This document shows positions 12,401-22,156 of a stretch of DNA of 64,000 nucleotides, one piece after another. Within the stretch, counting starts at the first letter, position 1. The number at the start of each line of letters is the position of its first letter. Below the pieces are notes generated by a model that had not been told where the DNA came from, ran no database searches, and saw only the letters and a program-made list of their open reading frames with translations. Origin of the DNA: Liopterus haemorrhoidalis (Eukaryota; Arthropoda; Insecta; Coleoptera; Dytiscidae). A program made the position numbers and the translations under genes. Location: assembly GCA_963971575.1 (NCBI GenBank), contig OZ020612.1, positions 31,537,916 through 31,601,915 on the forward strand. The letters are read 5' to 3'.

Positions 12401-14036
12401 CCTTTTCAACGCTTAGGGGTGGAATTTTAAAAAACTGTCAAACCCATTTCGAGATATTTTAAAAAGACACTTATGTGCCAAAAAGTAATGTTGCAACTAA
12501 ACGAACACAGGAATTACGACGGGATGTATAATTCACCCCGATTGTAGATCCACCCCTTTAGGGGTTGATTAGGACAAAATCCTGAAATTGATGATTCGGT
12601 ATTTGTATGGATAATCTTTGCAAGCAAACAGTAGGTCCATATCTTATTGGTCCTAAGAGATATTAAGGAATCCTTGAAATCACAATTCACCCCTTTTCAA
12701 CCCTTAGGGGTGAAATTTTAAAAAACTGTCAAACCCATTTCGAGATATTTTAAAAAGACACCTATGTGTCAAAAAGTAATGCTGCAACTAATGAACACAG
12801 GAAATACGACGTGATGTATAATTCACCCCGATTGTAGATCCACCCCTTTAGGGGTTGATTAGGACAAAAACCTGAAATATGTTTTTCGGCATTTGTATGG
12901 GTAATCTTTGTAAGAAAAAAGCAAGTCGATATCTTATTGGTTCTAAGAGATATTAAGGAATACTTGAAATCATAATTCACCCCTTTTCACCCTATAGGGG
13001 TGAAATTTAAAAAAACTACCAATACCTTTTCGACATATTCTAAAAATACTCCTATGGGCTAAAAAGTAATGTTGCAACTAAACGAACACAGGAAATACGA
13101 CGGAATGTATAACTCACCCCGATTGTAGATCCTCCCCTTTAGGGGTTGATTAGGACAAATTCATGAAATCAGTTTTTCGGTAATTGTATGGATAATCTTT
13201 GCAAGCAAACAGTAAGTCGATATCTTATTGATCCTAAAAGATATTAAGGAATCCTTGAAATCACAATTCACCCCTTTTCAACCCTTAGGGATGGAATTTT
13301 AAAAAACTTTCAAACCCGTTTCGAGATATTTTAAAAAGACACCTATGTGCCAAAAAGTAATGTTGCAACTAAACGAACACAGGAATTACGACGGGATATA
13401 TAATTCACCTCGATTGTAGATCCACCCCTTTAGGGGTTGATTAGAACAAAATCCTGAAATTGGTGATTTGGTATTTGTATAGGTAATCTTTGTAAGCAAA
13501 AAGCAAGTCGATATCTTATTGGTCCTAAGAGATATTAAAGAATCCTTAAAATCACAATTCACCCCGTTTCACCCTTTAGGGGTAAAATTTCAAAAAACTG
13601 TCAATACCATTTCGAGATATTTTAAAAAGACACCTATGTGCCAAAAAGAAATCTTGCAACTAAACGAACACAGGAAATACAACGGGATGTATAATCCACC
13701 CCGATTGTAGGTTCACCCCTTTAGGGGTTGATTAGGGCAAAATCCCGAAATTGGTTTTTCGGCATTTGTATGGGTAATACTTGTAAGCAAAAACTAAGTT
13801 GATATCCCATCGGCCCTTAGAGATATTAAGGAATTCGTGAAATCACATTTCACCCCTTTTCATCCCTTAGGAGTGGAATTTCGAAAAATCCCTTCTTAGT
13901 GGGTGCTAACGTCATGAAGGGAATATACTCTCCGAATTTCAAGTTTTTAGGCCCAGGGGTTCGGGCTGGGCGGTGATGAGTGAGTCAGTCAGTCAGTCAG
14001 TCAGTCAGTCAGGACACTGCCTTTTATATATATAGA
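9453..14036 (-). mobile_element. Non-autonomous Helitron-like element, tandem unit 3 (longer)
   Basis: The third head-to-tail copy follows the same three-base AGA spacer (9450-9452). It is 4584 bp instead of 3991 bp because about 580 bp, two satellite monomers, are added around 12400-12980, and the GTCA microsatellite near its outer end is longer. Its outer terminus TATATATAGA joins directly to TTACTGAC of the split MITE C, which fixes the element end. Confidence 0.85.
9928..13880 (-). repeat. Internal satellite of unit 3, two extra monomers
   Basis: About 14 monomers rather than 12. The segment 12762-12980 is a near copy of 11890-12108, and the following stretch resembles 12187-12399, as expected from unequal exchange by two monomers inside the array. 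Confidence 0.85.
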
Positions 14037-14269
14037 TTACTGACTTTAAATGTTAATTAAAAATATTCCTTACGCTGTAAAACCGACTATAGGTTTCTAG
14101 GTTATGATAATTATAATTAAGATATCTGTTTTCATTATGACATATATCAAATGGATCGAAATTTAAAAAAAGTGACATTTTTTAATACCAACATGACATA
14201 AAATTTCGAAGGTGCAAACTATTGAAATCAAAATTTCCTCTTAGTTTGTTGTTACATAGGTGAACAGCA
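14037..14269 (-). mobile_element. MITE family C, right half of the split copy
   Basis: Continues the element begun at 1407-1464, starting TTACTGACTTTAAATGTTAA and ending at the terminus TGAACAGCA followed by TA. It is older than the Helitron array that interrupts it. From 14270 to 14342 I see only AT-rich sequence. Confidence 0.85.
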
Positions 14270-14639
14270 TATATTATTTTTAATTTTTATTTACAATAAA
14301 TATTTAAATAAAAAACTCTTAAGATATATTGTTGGTTTTTTTCAGTGTTGCCAAATGGTGAAAAAGAAAAAATCGTACCAACACTTCAAAATTGTCGTAT
14401 TTTCAAGAAAAAAATCGTACAAACAATCGTATTTTTTAAAAAATAATCGTACAAAAAATTTGCTGTGTAATTAATTTAAAAATTATTAGGTATGCATATA
14501 TTTTTCTATTGCCCAATCATAGTAGCAGAAAAGGATAAAAATGTATAATACAGCAAAGTCCTTTTTATAAATTTTTATTGAATTAACAAAATACTTAGAT
14601 AATAATTAACATTTACATGTTTTAATCAATTTCATGTTT

Positions 14640-15062
14640 TAATTTGTGTACATGTTCAGCGAGTTTACAAGTATTGGGTTTACATCTCGCGTCTGACTTA
14701 TGTCCTGTTATGCGATTTTTAAGCATTTGAGATGATTGTCCTATGTAATCTTTATTGCAAGTGAGACAATTTAGTTGATAAACTGTGTTGCGTTTTTCAA
14801 AAATTTATGTTTTTTCTTTTAAATTAGAGAATAATGGTTTAGTAGTAAATACACTTTTATCAGCTATTTTTATTAAATTATCTTCTAATAAATTCTTAAT
14901 GTGAGGTGATATTTCTTTTATGAATAACAAACTGTAATATTTTACTTGATCAGTATTATCAGGATTCTCTCTAATAGGTTGTGGAGAAAGGTCTAAGTTA
15001 TTTTCCGGTGAGAATATGATTTTGTTGACAAATTTTCTAGGTAATAGAAAATTCATACCCTA
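14640..15062 (-). pseudogene. Penelope-like element remnant A (end of RT region and GIY-YIG domain)
   Basis: On the minus strand, 15056 to 14805 encodes an 83-residue stretch (SPHIKNLLEDNLIKIADKS and following) of the kind that links reverse transcriptase to endonuclease in Penelope-like retrotransposons. After a frameshift near 14805 the sequence continues with NTVYQLNCLTCNKDYIGQSS, the start of a GIY-YIG endonuclease, followed by a HKSD motif and a stop near 14630. The reverse transcriptase is missing. It shares the domain but not close sequence with remnant B downstream, so it is a separate family or copy. Confidence 0.7.
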
Positions 15063-15183
15063 GAAAATTTGTTATATATAAAATTATATATATGTTGGAG
15101 TTTCTCGACGAATTTAAATATTATAAATAAAACACTATCTTGTATATTCGTCAATTTATTAAAACAGTAATTAAAACATTACA

Positions 15184-15270
15184 GATACGTTTCGTGCATA
15201 CAGTTGCACATCTTCAGTCTGCAAAGAGAAAGAAATCAGTGAATAAGAACGTTGTGCAACATTACGTATC
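15184..15270 (-). ncRNA. Hammerhead-ribozyme-like motif beside a Penelope-like element
   Basis: Read on the minus strand: CTGAAGA (15217-15211), then a hairpin GTGCA/TGCAC (15209-15205 with 15198-15194), then GAAA (15193-15190), then CGTATC (15189-15184). The last pairs with GATACG at 15270-15265, which is followed by UA, a possible NUH cleavage site. This matches the hammerhead core CUGANGA-stem II-GAAA-stem III. Penelope-like elements are known to carry hammerheads in their terminal repeats. I cannot see a convincing stem I: 45 nt separate the cleavage site from CUGAAGA, and this interval ends in a splice-acceptor-like pyrimidine tract and CAG. Confidence 0.5.
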
Positions 15271-16107
15271 AATGCACACGTGAATACATAATCACAAAAA
15301 AGTTTTTTACAAATGAACATATATAAAAGATAAAATCTATAAAGAAAATATGAAGAATAAAAACATGAAAAAAATATTGAACAAACTAGAGATATTAACA
15401 ATGAAAACATGTAGTAAATGCACTAAACCGGTCAATAGGATAAAAAACTGTAACAACGTATCAATAATTAAAATACAGAATGGTACCAGTAAAAAAAACT
15501 AAACAAATAATTTAAAGAAACATTTAAAACATTTTTTTCCTTTTAAAAAACCGTTAATAAGAAATGTGTAAAAAATTGTAAAACGGCTAACAGCATATCC
15601 ACAAAAACGTAAGAAATTGTAAAAATAAACAAATAAACAAAAATATAATAATATAAAAAATATGAGTATAAACAGGTATTTAGAATACACAATATACCAA
15701 ATAAAAAATTTTAAAATGAATAATTAAAAAATATTAATAAAAACTAAAATTGTCAAACTAACAAAAATATTGAAAATATAAAAATACTTGTCAAAAATTA
15801 ATAAAAACATAATTTTACAAATAGAACAGAAACAAGGAACAGGTGATGAAACAAGGTAGTGTACTTAATAAGAGAACAAACGCTTACCATGTAAAAAACA
15901 CAGAAAAATAATTATTGCAAGCATGGCAGGGCCAGGTCACATCACAATCACAAGAACATATGTGAGAAACCTAGACAGACAGGCGCCATCCACTAGCCAA
16001 AATGACGTCAAAGGTAACTGACCTGTAGACAGGAACAAACCAAATTTTGATAGAAAGAAAAAACATGTAACTATTGAAGAAAAACGCGGAATTTCAAACA
16101 GTAAGAA
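15271..16107. other. AT-rich spacer, presumed 3' region of Penelope remnant B
   Basis: No open frame or repeat unit I recognise. Its position, directly after the GIY-YIG stop of remnant B on the minus strand and before the hammerhead-like motif, suggests the element's 3' untranslated or terminal-repeat region. Confidence 0.35.
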
Positions 16108-17293
16108 CTACAACAATGTTTTATAAATCGGATCTAACTCCAGTGTGTCAGTTTTCTTGTTCACACATTCCTTTCTTTCCGTCTGTATGAATAGCATCTC
16201 CGATATTAGATGTTTTTCCCGGTGCTTTTCACTATCTAAAATTTCCACATTGTTGTAGCCAAACTGGTGCTTTTCCGTATTGGTGTGTATAGCCAGTGCC
16301 GTACTCTTCGGTTTATGCGTGCAATCTGACTTATGTTTTTTAACCAAAATTTGATTGGTCGTTCCTATGTAGGACAATCTGCAATCCTGACACCGTATTT
16401 TATATACCACGTTAGCTTTTTCCAATTTAGGGATTTCCGTTTTAAGTTTGGAAAAATTCCGTGAATTATTACTGTTGGTAGAAAAAGCCACGCCAATCTC
16501 ATGTTTTTTGAAAAATTTTCTGAAATTTTCAGAACTTCCATTATGATACGGGACACTGACGTAACGTTTTTCGTCTTTGTTAACGGTTACTTGGGGGTGT
16601 CTGTTGTTATAAGCCGCCCATGTTCTTCTCCGAATCGCTTTATTGATCATGTGTACAGGATAATTATTGTCAATAAATGCTGTTTTGACTTTTTTAAGAT
16701 TTTCACATCTGTAACGCGGGTGTGATAGCCTAATGGCTCTGTCTAACACATTATTTAACGTGTTTATTTTTACGGGGGTGGTTGGACAGAAAGTTCAGGT
16801 ATCTCCAACTGTGGGTCGTTTTTTGGTGCCAATTAGTGTCGATAGTGTTGTCATTTGGTGATCTTACTAACTTGACATCCAAGAAGGCCAACTCCCCATT
16901 TTCTTCTGATTCTACCGTAAACCGTAGTCTCGGGTGAAAATCATTAAAAATGTGCAACAAAGTGTGGATCTGATCTTTGTGGTGTACCAACACTATGTCG
17001 TCCACGTACTTGTAATAAAACGTTGGTTTTTGCGCCAGCCGTTCTAAACAAGTGGTCTCCAACTCGTCCATAACTAGATTGGCCACGACGCTGCTGAGAG
17101 GGCTGCCCATTGCACATCCGTGGTTTTGTGCGTAAAACAATCCCTGGAAGTCAAAGTAGGTGTTGCTGAGGCAGAATTGTGCACCAGCTAAAAATTACAA
17201 TTTAGTCATGGCTGTATGCTCCTCTAAACTATCCCACTTTTTTTCAATTATTTCTAATGCCAGGTTTATTGGTATGTTAGTGTAAAGCGACTC
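16108..17293 (-). pseudogene. Penelope-like element remnant B: reverse transcriptase and GIY-YIG endonuclease
   Basis: A minus-strand polyprotein remnant. The first part (to 17195) carries ESLYTNIPINLALE, typical of the fingers/palm of Penelope reverse transcriptase. After an in-frame stop comes HGCAMGSPLSSVVANLVMDE and the catalytic YKYVDDI (16751-17140). After another break, 16749-16108 encodes a basic connector and the GIY-YIG nuclease (VVYKIRCQDCRLSYIGTTNQ) ending in a stop. The N-terminal half is missing; homology ends abruptly at 17293, where hAT-like sequence begins. The function when intact was target-primed retrotransposition with a GIY-YIG nick. This copy is inactive. Confidence 0.85.
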
Positions 17294-17470
17294 AGCGCTA
17301 GGGGCAAAGCCGTGTTTTGGCGCCCTTGGCAAATAAAAAACAAGGTCCTGACCTCTCAAAATCCAAGTGATGAGCAAAAAAAAGGTCTTCACCTCCCAAA
17401 ATCTAAGTGATGAGCAAAAAAAAAAGGACCACACCTTCGCAATGGCGCCCCTTAGTCAAGCCCGTCAGCG
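17294..17470 (+). mobile_element. hAT MITE relic with ~40-bp internal repeats
   Basis: Contains two copies of a unit with AAGTGATGAGCAAAAAAAA and GGTCCTGACCTC-type sequence, the same unit that is tandemly repeated in the intact hAT MITE at 19458-19796, and GGCGCCC-type ends. Diverged and without visible target duplication. Confidence 0.5.
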
Positions 17471-17586
17471 CCCTTTTCCTTAGTGAGCCCAGGTCCGTCT
17501 CCCCCCCTGACTGCGGCTCTGTGTATATATATAAATCAGTCTCTTGTATCATTTTGTAAAAATCACATTAATACCTATCACATGCA

Positions 17587-17770
17587 TGTTAGCGAAAATA
17601 TAATTATGCAACATTTATCCTTATTAACGATCGTGGGGTGCTATATCGTTGCTAAGGCATATTGTTTTATGTAAATAGAATAGTATAAAATATATCATAT
17701 GATGTGTGAGACGTATTAGTTGATCAATAAAATCATGTCTTATTATTCATAAAATACCTTTTTTATTAAT
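17587..17770 (+). repeat. Left LTR of the short LTR element
   Basis: 184 bp starting TGTTAGCGAAAATATAA. Its right end could be one or two bases further, because copy 1 and copy 2 agree through TTAATAT; the end chosen gives a 5-bp target duplication. Confidence 0.85.
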
Positions 17771-18239
17771 ATCAGAAGTGCGATTGGCCTATCACCCACA
17801 AGAAATATAAAATAAGTGCTATATTAAAAATATTTTTTTTAATGCAACCATTATATTGGTGCAAAGAAATTGTCGTATAATATTGCAAAGGCTAATGTAA
17901 AGTTTTCAGTTAAAGGTGACGATTGAGAATCATATAAAGGTAGTATGAATTATGAGCCAGATAATAAATTGGCAAATTTCAAGTTATTTTGTCAAAAATT
18001 ATTTCAAGTGGTTTCTAAGGAAATGACACTTATTGGAATAAATATGAAATGTGACATTTGTTTGAAAAATGCAGAATCTTAACAAAGATCCCTAAAAATT
18101 GTCAGGATGAACGAGCGTTGTTTTGCTATTAACAAACACAATTTTCGAAGGTAACTGGTTAGACTGATGATGACTAAAATGGTAAGAGGCATTTTATTGT
18201 TTTGGTTAAATCATATGGCACGTGTTAGCCATAATGTGT

Positions 18240-18640
18240 AAAAATTAGATTTGAGATTTTGTTTTTGATATTTGAGATTTAATATCTGAGTTATGATATT
18301 TGAGATTTGATAATTAAGATCTGAGTTTCGAGATTTGAGTTTTAAAGTTGAACGTTTATTGGAAAAGGCAAATGACAGATCACTGGGATCGGAATGGCAA
18401 AATAAACTGAGAAATATAATAGATAATGAGTTGAGAATTGAAAGCTTGTCGAGTACCGCAAGACATGCCGCTGCCAGTGGCATCAGTCCGGTAATAGCTC
18501 TGTAACCATGGTGGCAGATGGTGAGCTATGGCGACGGGCTGATGATGATGATAAAGCACTGTGTGTGCAGAAACGAATAGACGCTCTCTGAGCTGAGCAC
18601 TGTGTGTGCAGAAATGAATAAACGGCCTCTGAGCTTGTTG
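18240..18640. repeat. Degenerate short tandem repeats inside the LTR element
   Basis: From about 18250 to 18350 there is a degenerate GATTTGAGATTTG-type repeat. From about 18555 to 18638 there are two copies of a ~50-bp unit beginning GCACTGTGTGTGCAGAAA. No function is visible. Confidence 0.6.
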
Positions 18641-19128
18641 TACTGTAGACAATCTGTAATGAAGGAAACTAATAGATAGTTACTGAGTATCTGAGCTTGT
18701 TGATCTAGTCACTGAGTTCGTGTTAGAGAAATGAAATGATAACAAAAGTCTCTAAACTTTCAGATCACGATTTATACTCTGCTATTGGAAGGTTTTGTTG
18801 TAAGCTAATATTTATTGTAACTAATTGATATTGGTGCATGGTTGATTTTGTGAAAGATCAATTCTGCGCCCAATTTTGCTCTATTTACATATTATGAATT
18901 AGGTGAAGAATTTGAAGATGCAGTAGAAGATGAATGGTGGACCAGCTCAAGAATGGAGTTCCTGGTATGCAGGATGCTGTTACTGGTATGCAAGATGCAG
19001 AATGCTGTTGTTGGTATGGAGCAGACCACTGGTGATATGCAGGCTGCTGTTGCTGATAGCAACAATGCTGTTAATGGTGTGAAAAATGCAGTTGCGTCCC
19101 GAGAACGTTCCGCATGTCAGTCTGGCCG

Positions 19129-19312
19129 TGTTAGCGAAAATATAATTATGCAACATTTATCCTTATTAACGATCGTGGGGTGCTATATCGTTGCTAAGGC
19201 ATATTGTTTTATGTAAATAGAATAGTATAAAATATATCATATGATGTGTGAGACGTATTAGTTGATCAATAAAATCATGTCTTATTATTCATAAAATACC
19301 TTTTTTATTAAT
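19129..19312 (+). repeat. Right LTR of the short LTR element
   Basis: 184 bp, same as 17587-17770 in every position I compared. Followed by the target duplication ATGCA. Confidence 0.85.
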
Positions 19313-19457
19313 ATGCATAAATATTAATTAAAGTAGTTGAAAACTAAAAATTTCAGTAAAATTAGAGTACTCTCAGGGAAATACATATATCTATATTAAT
19401 ACATTAATACAATAATATATTAATACAGACAAGGCCGATTTCAGTTTGTAGTACAGT

Positions 19458-19796
19458 CAGTGGCGCACCCATTTTTGTTTGGGGGGGGGCGGTAGACAAA
19501 AAAAAGTGAAGATATAAAAAAAAGCTCCTCGCTTCGATGACATAAAACAAAAAGGTCCTCACTTGTAAAATACAAGTGATGAGCAAAAAGCAAGGTCCTC
19601 ACTTGTAAAATACAAGTGATGAACAAAAAAAAAGAAAGGTCCTCATTAGTAAAGTACAAGTGATGAGAGAAAAAAAAAGGTCCTCATCTCTACTTTTAAA
19701 TCCATATCTATATATTTACCTAAGATCCATAATGCTAATTAAAAAATTTGGTATTTCCATCTTTCTTGGAGGGGGCCCCTTCTTGGTGCGCCACTG
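19458..19796 (+). mobile_element. hAT MITE with perfect 8-bp target duplication
   Basis: The ends are CAGTGGCGCACC and its exact inverse GGTGCGCCACTG. Flanks are AGTACAGT at 19450-19457 and at 19797-19804, the 8-bp duplication typical of hAT. The interior contains about four tandem copies of a ~39-bp unit (GGTCCTCACTTGTAAAATAC and following). No transposase. Confidence 0.9.
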
Positions 19797-20183
19797 AGTA
19801 CAGTACTCTAACTAACGAGGAGTGAGCTTTATATTTTTGAATATTCGAATATGCCCGAGCATACCCGATCTTAGCGAGATAAACCCATAAAAAGGGTAAA
19901 AATGGATAAACCATTCTATTTAAGAGCGCGTCGATTTGAAATCCAAGGCCTAAAATATTCAATATATCGCATTATATAATATTAATATTTAACTTACTAA
20001 AAATGTATATAAATAAATATGTTTCAGCAATAAAAACATCAAAAAAATCGTACCTCTGATACCAAGAAGTCGTACATCGTACACATGCAAAAATAATCGT
20101 ACAAATACGATTTAAATCGTACATCTGGCAACACTGATTCTGAAGATCATATATTTTTTTCATAGGTCAAATATTTTTATCCA

Positions 20184-20274
20184 AAATGAAATAACCCAAG
20201 CAAGGTCCCTTCTCGTGACAACCTAAAAGAACGAAATTCCCATTTAGTTCCGCTTAACCGTTTGGAACAGACTG
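20184..20274 (+). mobile_element. MITE family A, right-end fragment
   Basis: The last ~90 bp of family A ending ACCGTTTGGAACAGACTG before TA (20275-20276). The left side is missing. It abuts the truncated start of copia element 1, so the copia 5' end was lost at this junction. Confidence 0.8.
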
Positions 20275-20276
20275 TA

Positions 20277-21977
20277 CGATATTTCCGTTGAAGATGTTTG
20301 TTGTGTGCCAACTGACAACTAATCTTCTTTTGGCCAGTCAACTAATTAAAAAGGGCAACAAAGTGCTGTTTGCAAAAGAGTTGTGCAATTTATAATAAAG
20401 ACCGTTGTCTCTTAGCAACCGCGTCGTTTTTTTTTTTTTATTAGATTTATTTTGGGCTTGACTACTAGGATCATTGCCTAGGATACAATCATCTATATCT
20501 AGATATACATACATTTTAACACAATATACAATTAATTTTATATTAATATTCTGTTTATGCTAATAAATTGAAATATTGATGTTATTGCTGATGGATTGTT
20601 CTGAAATAAAATAGTCTGTATGTTTGTAGGGAAGATGGTACTGTGCTTTAATAATTCCTGTAGGAGAGTAGATCTATTGAGGCTGTATTTTGGGCAGTTA
20701 AAGATAAGGTGGTTGACGTCCTGAACTACTTCTGGTGAGCAATGGCAGAAGGGGAAATCTGCTAGTCCGATTCTGTGGAGATGATCTCTTGATCTGGTGT
20801 GGTTGAAACGCATCCTACACAGTGTTGACTCCGTTCCATTTCGGTGTTGAACCAGGTTTTTACCGGTATTTTGGGTTGTATGGAACCGCGTCGTTAACTA
20901 ATGGTGTTTATAAATTAAACAAGGTAAAACAGTCATCAGCTGATGTGATTATATCGGGAGAACTGTGGCATCGTCGACTTGGATACATTAGCACGGGCAA
21001 CATAAAAAAAAACTAGAAAAAGCTGTGAAAGGCCTGAAACTCGATGAAAAACTGGACATTAAGAAATCTTCACGCACAGTTTGCTGTGAAGGAAAACAGT
21101 CCAGGCTGCCTTTTCAGAAAGGTGGTTCGAGAGCTAAGAATTTTCTGGAAGTGGTGCACACAAACGTATGTGGGGCCCATGGAGAAAAATTTCATTGGTG
21201 GTTCAAGATATTATGTAATATTCGTAGATGATTTTAGTCGAATGTGTTTTGGATATTTCTAGAAGACAAAAGATGAAGTTTTTCAACGATTTGGTAGAAA
21301 ATCAGCTGGACACTACAATAAAATGTTTGAGAAGTGACAATGGAGGTGAGTTTTGCAACAAAAGAATGGACGAATTCTTAAAGAAGTATGGGATAATACA
21401 TCAAAAAACCAATCCTCACAGTCCAGAGCAAAACGGACTGGCTGAAAGATTTAATCGAACGATTGTTGAGCAAGCCAGATGTTTATTGTTTGATGCTGAT
21501 TTAACTAAAGAATTCTGGGCTGAAGCTGTAGGCACAGCTGTGTATTTACGAAATCGAACAGTGACTTCAAGTCAGGTTGATAAAACTCCCTATGGATTAT
21601 GGACAGGCAGAAAGCGTGATGTTAGTAATATCAGAATATTTGGTTCGAAGGTGATGGTTCACATTCCTAAACAAAATCGAAGGAAATGGGAAAGGAAAGC
21701 AGAAGAGAAAATACTAGTAGGCTATGATGACTGTGTCAAAGGTTATAGAGTCTATGATCCTGCGAGAAAAGACGTCACAACCAGTAGAGATATTATAGTA
21801 ATAAATGAAGATTTGAAGAAATCTGTTACAAATTCAAACGAAAAATTTGAATTTATAAGAATGGAAGTATCAGAAAAAGAAACAAATCTAGAAGAAGCTG
21901 AAGAAATGCCAGTTTCAGTGAGGGACAGCACTGACAACATTTCTACTTCGGATGAAAATGGATCCCTGATCGAATAA
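20277..21977 (+). pseudogene. Copia element 1: end of protease region, GAG pre-integrase and integrase
   Basis: Copia-type pol remnant in several frames. The first ~140 bp (before a LINE insertion at 20429-20883) resemble the linker after protease. From 20896 comes the GAG pre-integrase/zinc-binding part (ELWHRRLGYIST, then CCEGKQ), then the integrase core with DDFSRM, CLRSDNGGEF and the Glu in NGLAERFNRTIVEQ (21228-21977), followed by the acidic linker. There are frame changes near 21020, 21160 and 21235, and a stop at 21975. The LTR, gag and protease on the 5' side are absent. The integrase inserted cDNA when intact; this copy is dead. Confidence 0.85.
20429..20883 (-). mobile_element. 5'-truncated LINE fragment inside copia 1
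   Basis: Target duplication AACCGCGTCGTT at 20417-20428 and 20884-20895. A poly-T run at the left edge is the minus-strand tail. The minus-strand frame 20813-20538 (MRFNHTRSRDHLHRIGL, then CHC...HLIFNCP) is the C-terminal end of a LINE ORF2 of the RNase H-containing (I/Jockey-type) group. It resembles the C-terminus of the LINE at 30710 (RFNHSSAPSHLFRI, HLIFNCP) but is another family. Confidence 0.9.
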
Positions 21978-22156
21978 GAGACTGATAGCGATTTCTATCC
22001 AGAGGAGGACGAAGAAGAGGAAAATCAACAGGCAATTCGAAAATCTCAGAGAGAACCTAAGCCAAATCAATAAGACGATTTCATCTACATCTGTACCGAC
22101 GGCAACCAGGTCAATTTAAATGACGATCCAGCATCAGTACCTTAGGCTTTATCAAG

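Larger units (their letters stand above)
17587..19312 (+). mobile_element. Short LTR retrotransposon derivative with identical LTRs
   Basis: Two direct repeats of 184 bp (17587-17770 and 19129-19312) that I read as identical enclose 1358 bp. The 5-bp target duplication ATGCA lies at 17582-17586 and 19313-19317. The interior has no protease, reverse transcriptase or integrase. Part of it reads like gag remains: around 17990-18085 a broken frame, and near 18950-19075 a GMQDAVTGMQDA-like repeated motif. It is therefore a non-autonomous, TRIM-like element moved in trans. Identical LTRs mean recent insertion. The strand is not certain, since no convincing primer-binding site or polypurine tract was found. 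Confidence 0.85.
14343..20136. mobile_element. Possible large hAT-like element with CAGTGTTGCCA ends
   Basis: The left end CAGTGTTGCCAAATGGTG and the right end (read inward) CAGTGTTGCCAGATGTACG are inverted repeats of at least 11 bp. Both sides carry subterminal AATCGTAC motifs (around 14376-14455 and 20047-20124). CAG-type ends fit hAT. No hAT transposase is visible; the interior is Penelope remnants, an LTR element and a hAT MITE. The 8 bp outside each end do not match, so these could be ends of two different copies rather than one element. Confidence 0.45.

Noticed and set aside
1940..13880. Some twenty-five recurring open frames of 60-76 residues on both strands (for example minus-strand frames around 3902-4120 and 7896-8114).
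   Set aside because: They recur once per satellite monomer with the same drift as the DNA and have no codon-level conservation or recognisable domain. A 297-bp period is a multiple of three, so frames line up by chance.
17483..17674. Open frame ending in VSENIIMQHLSLLTIVGCYI, repeated at 18953-19216.
   Set aside because: The shared C-terminal part lies within the identical 184-bp LTRs; the frames are by-products of the LTR sequence.
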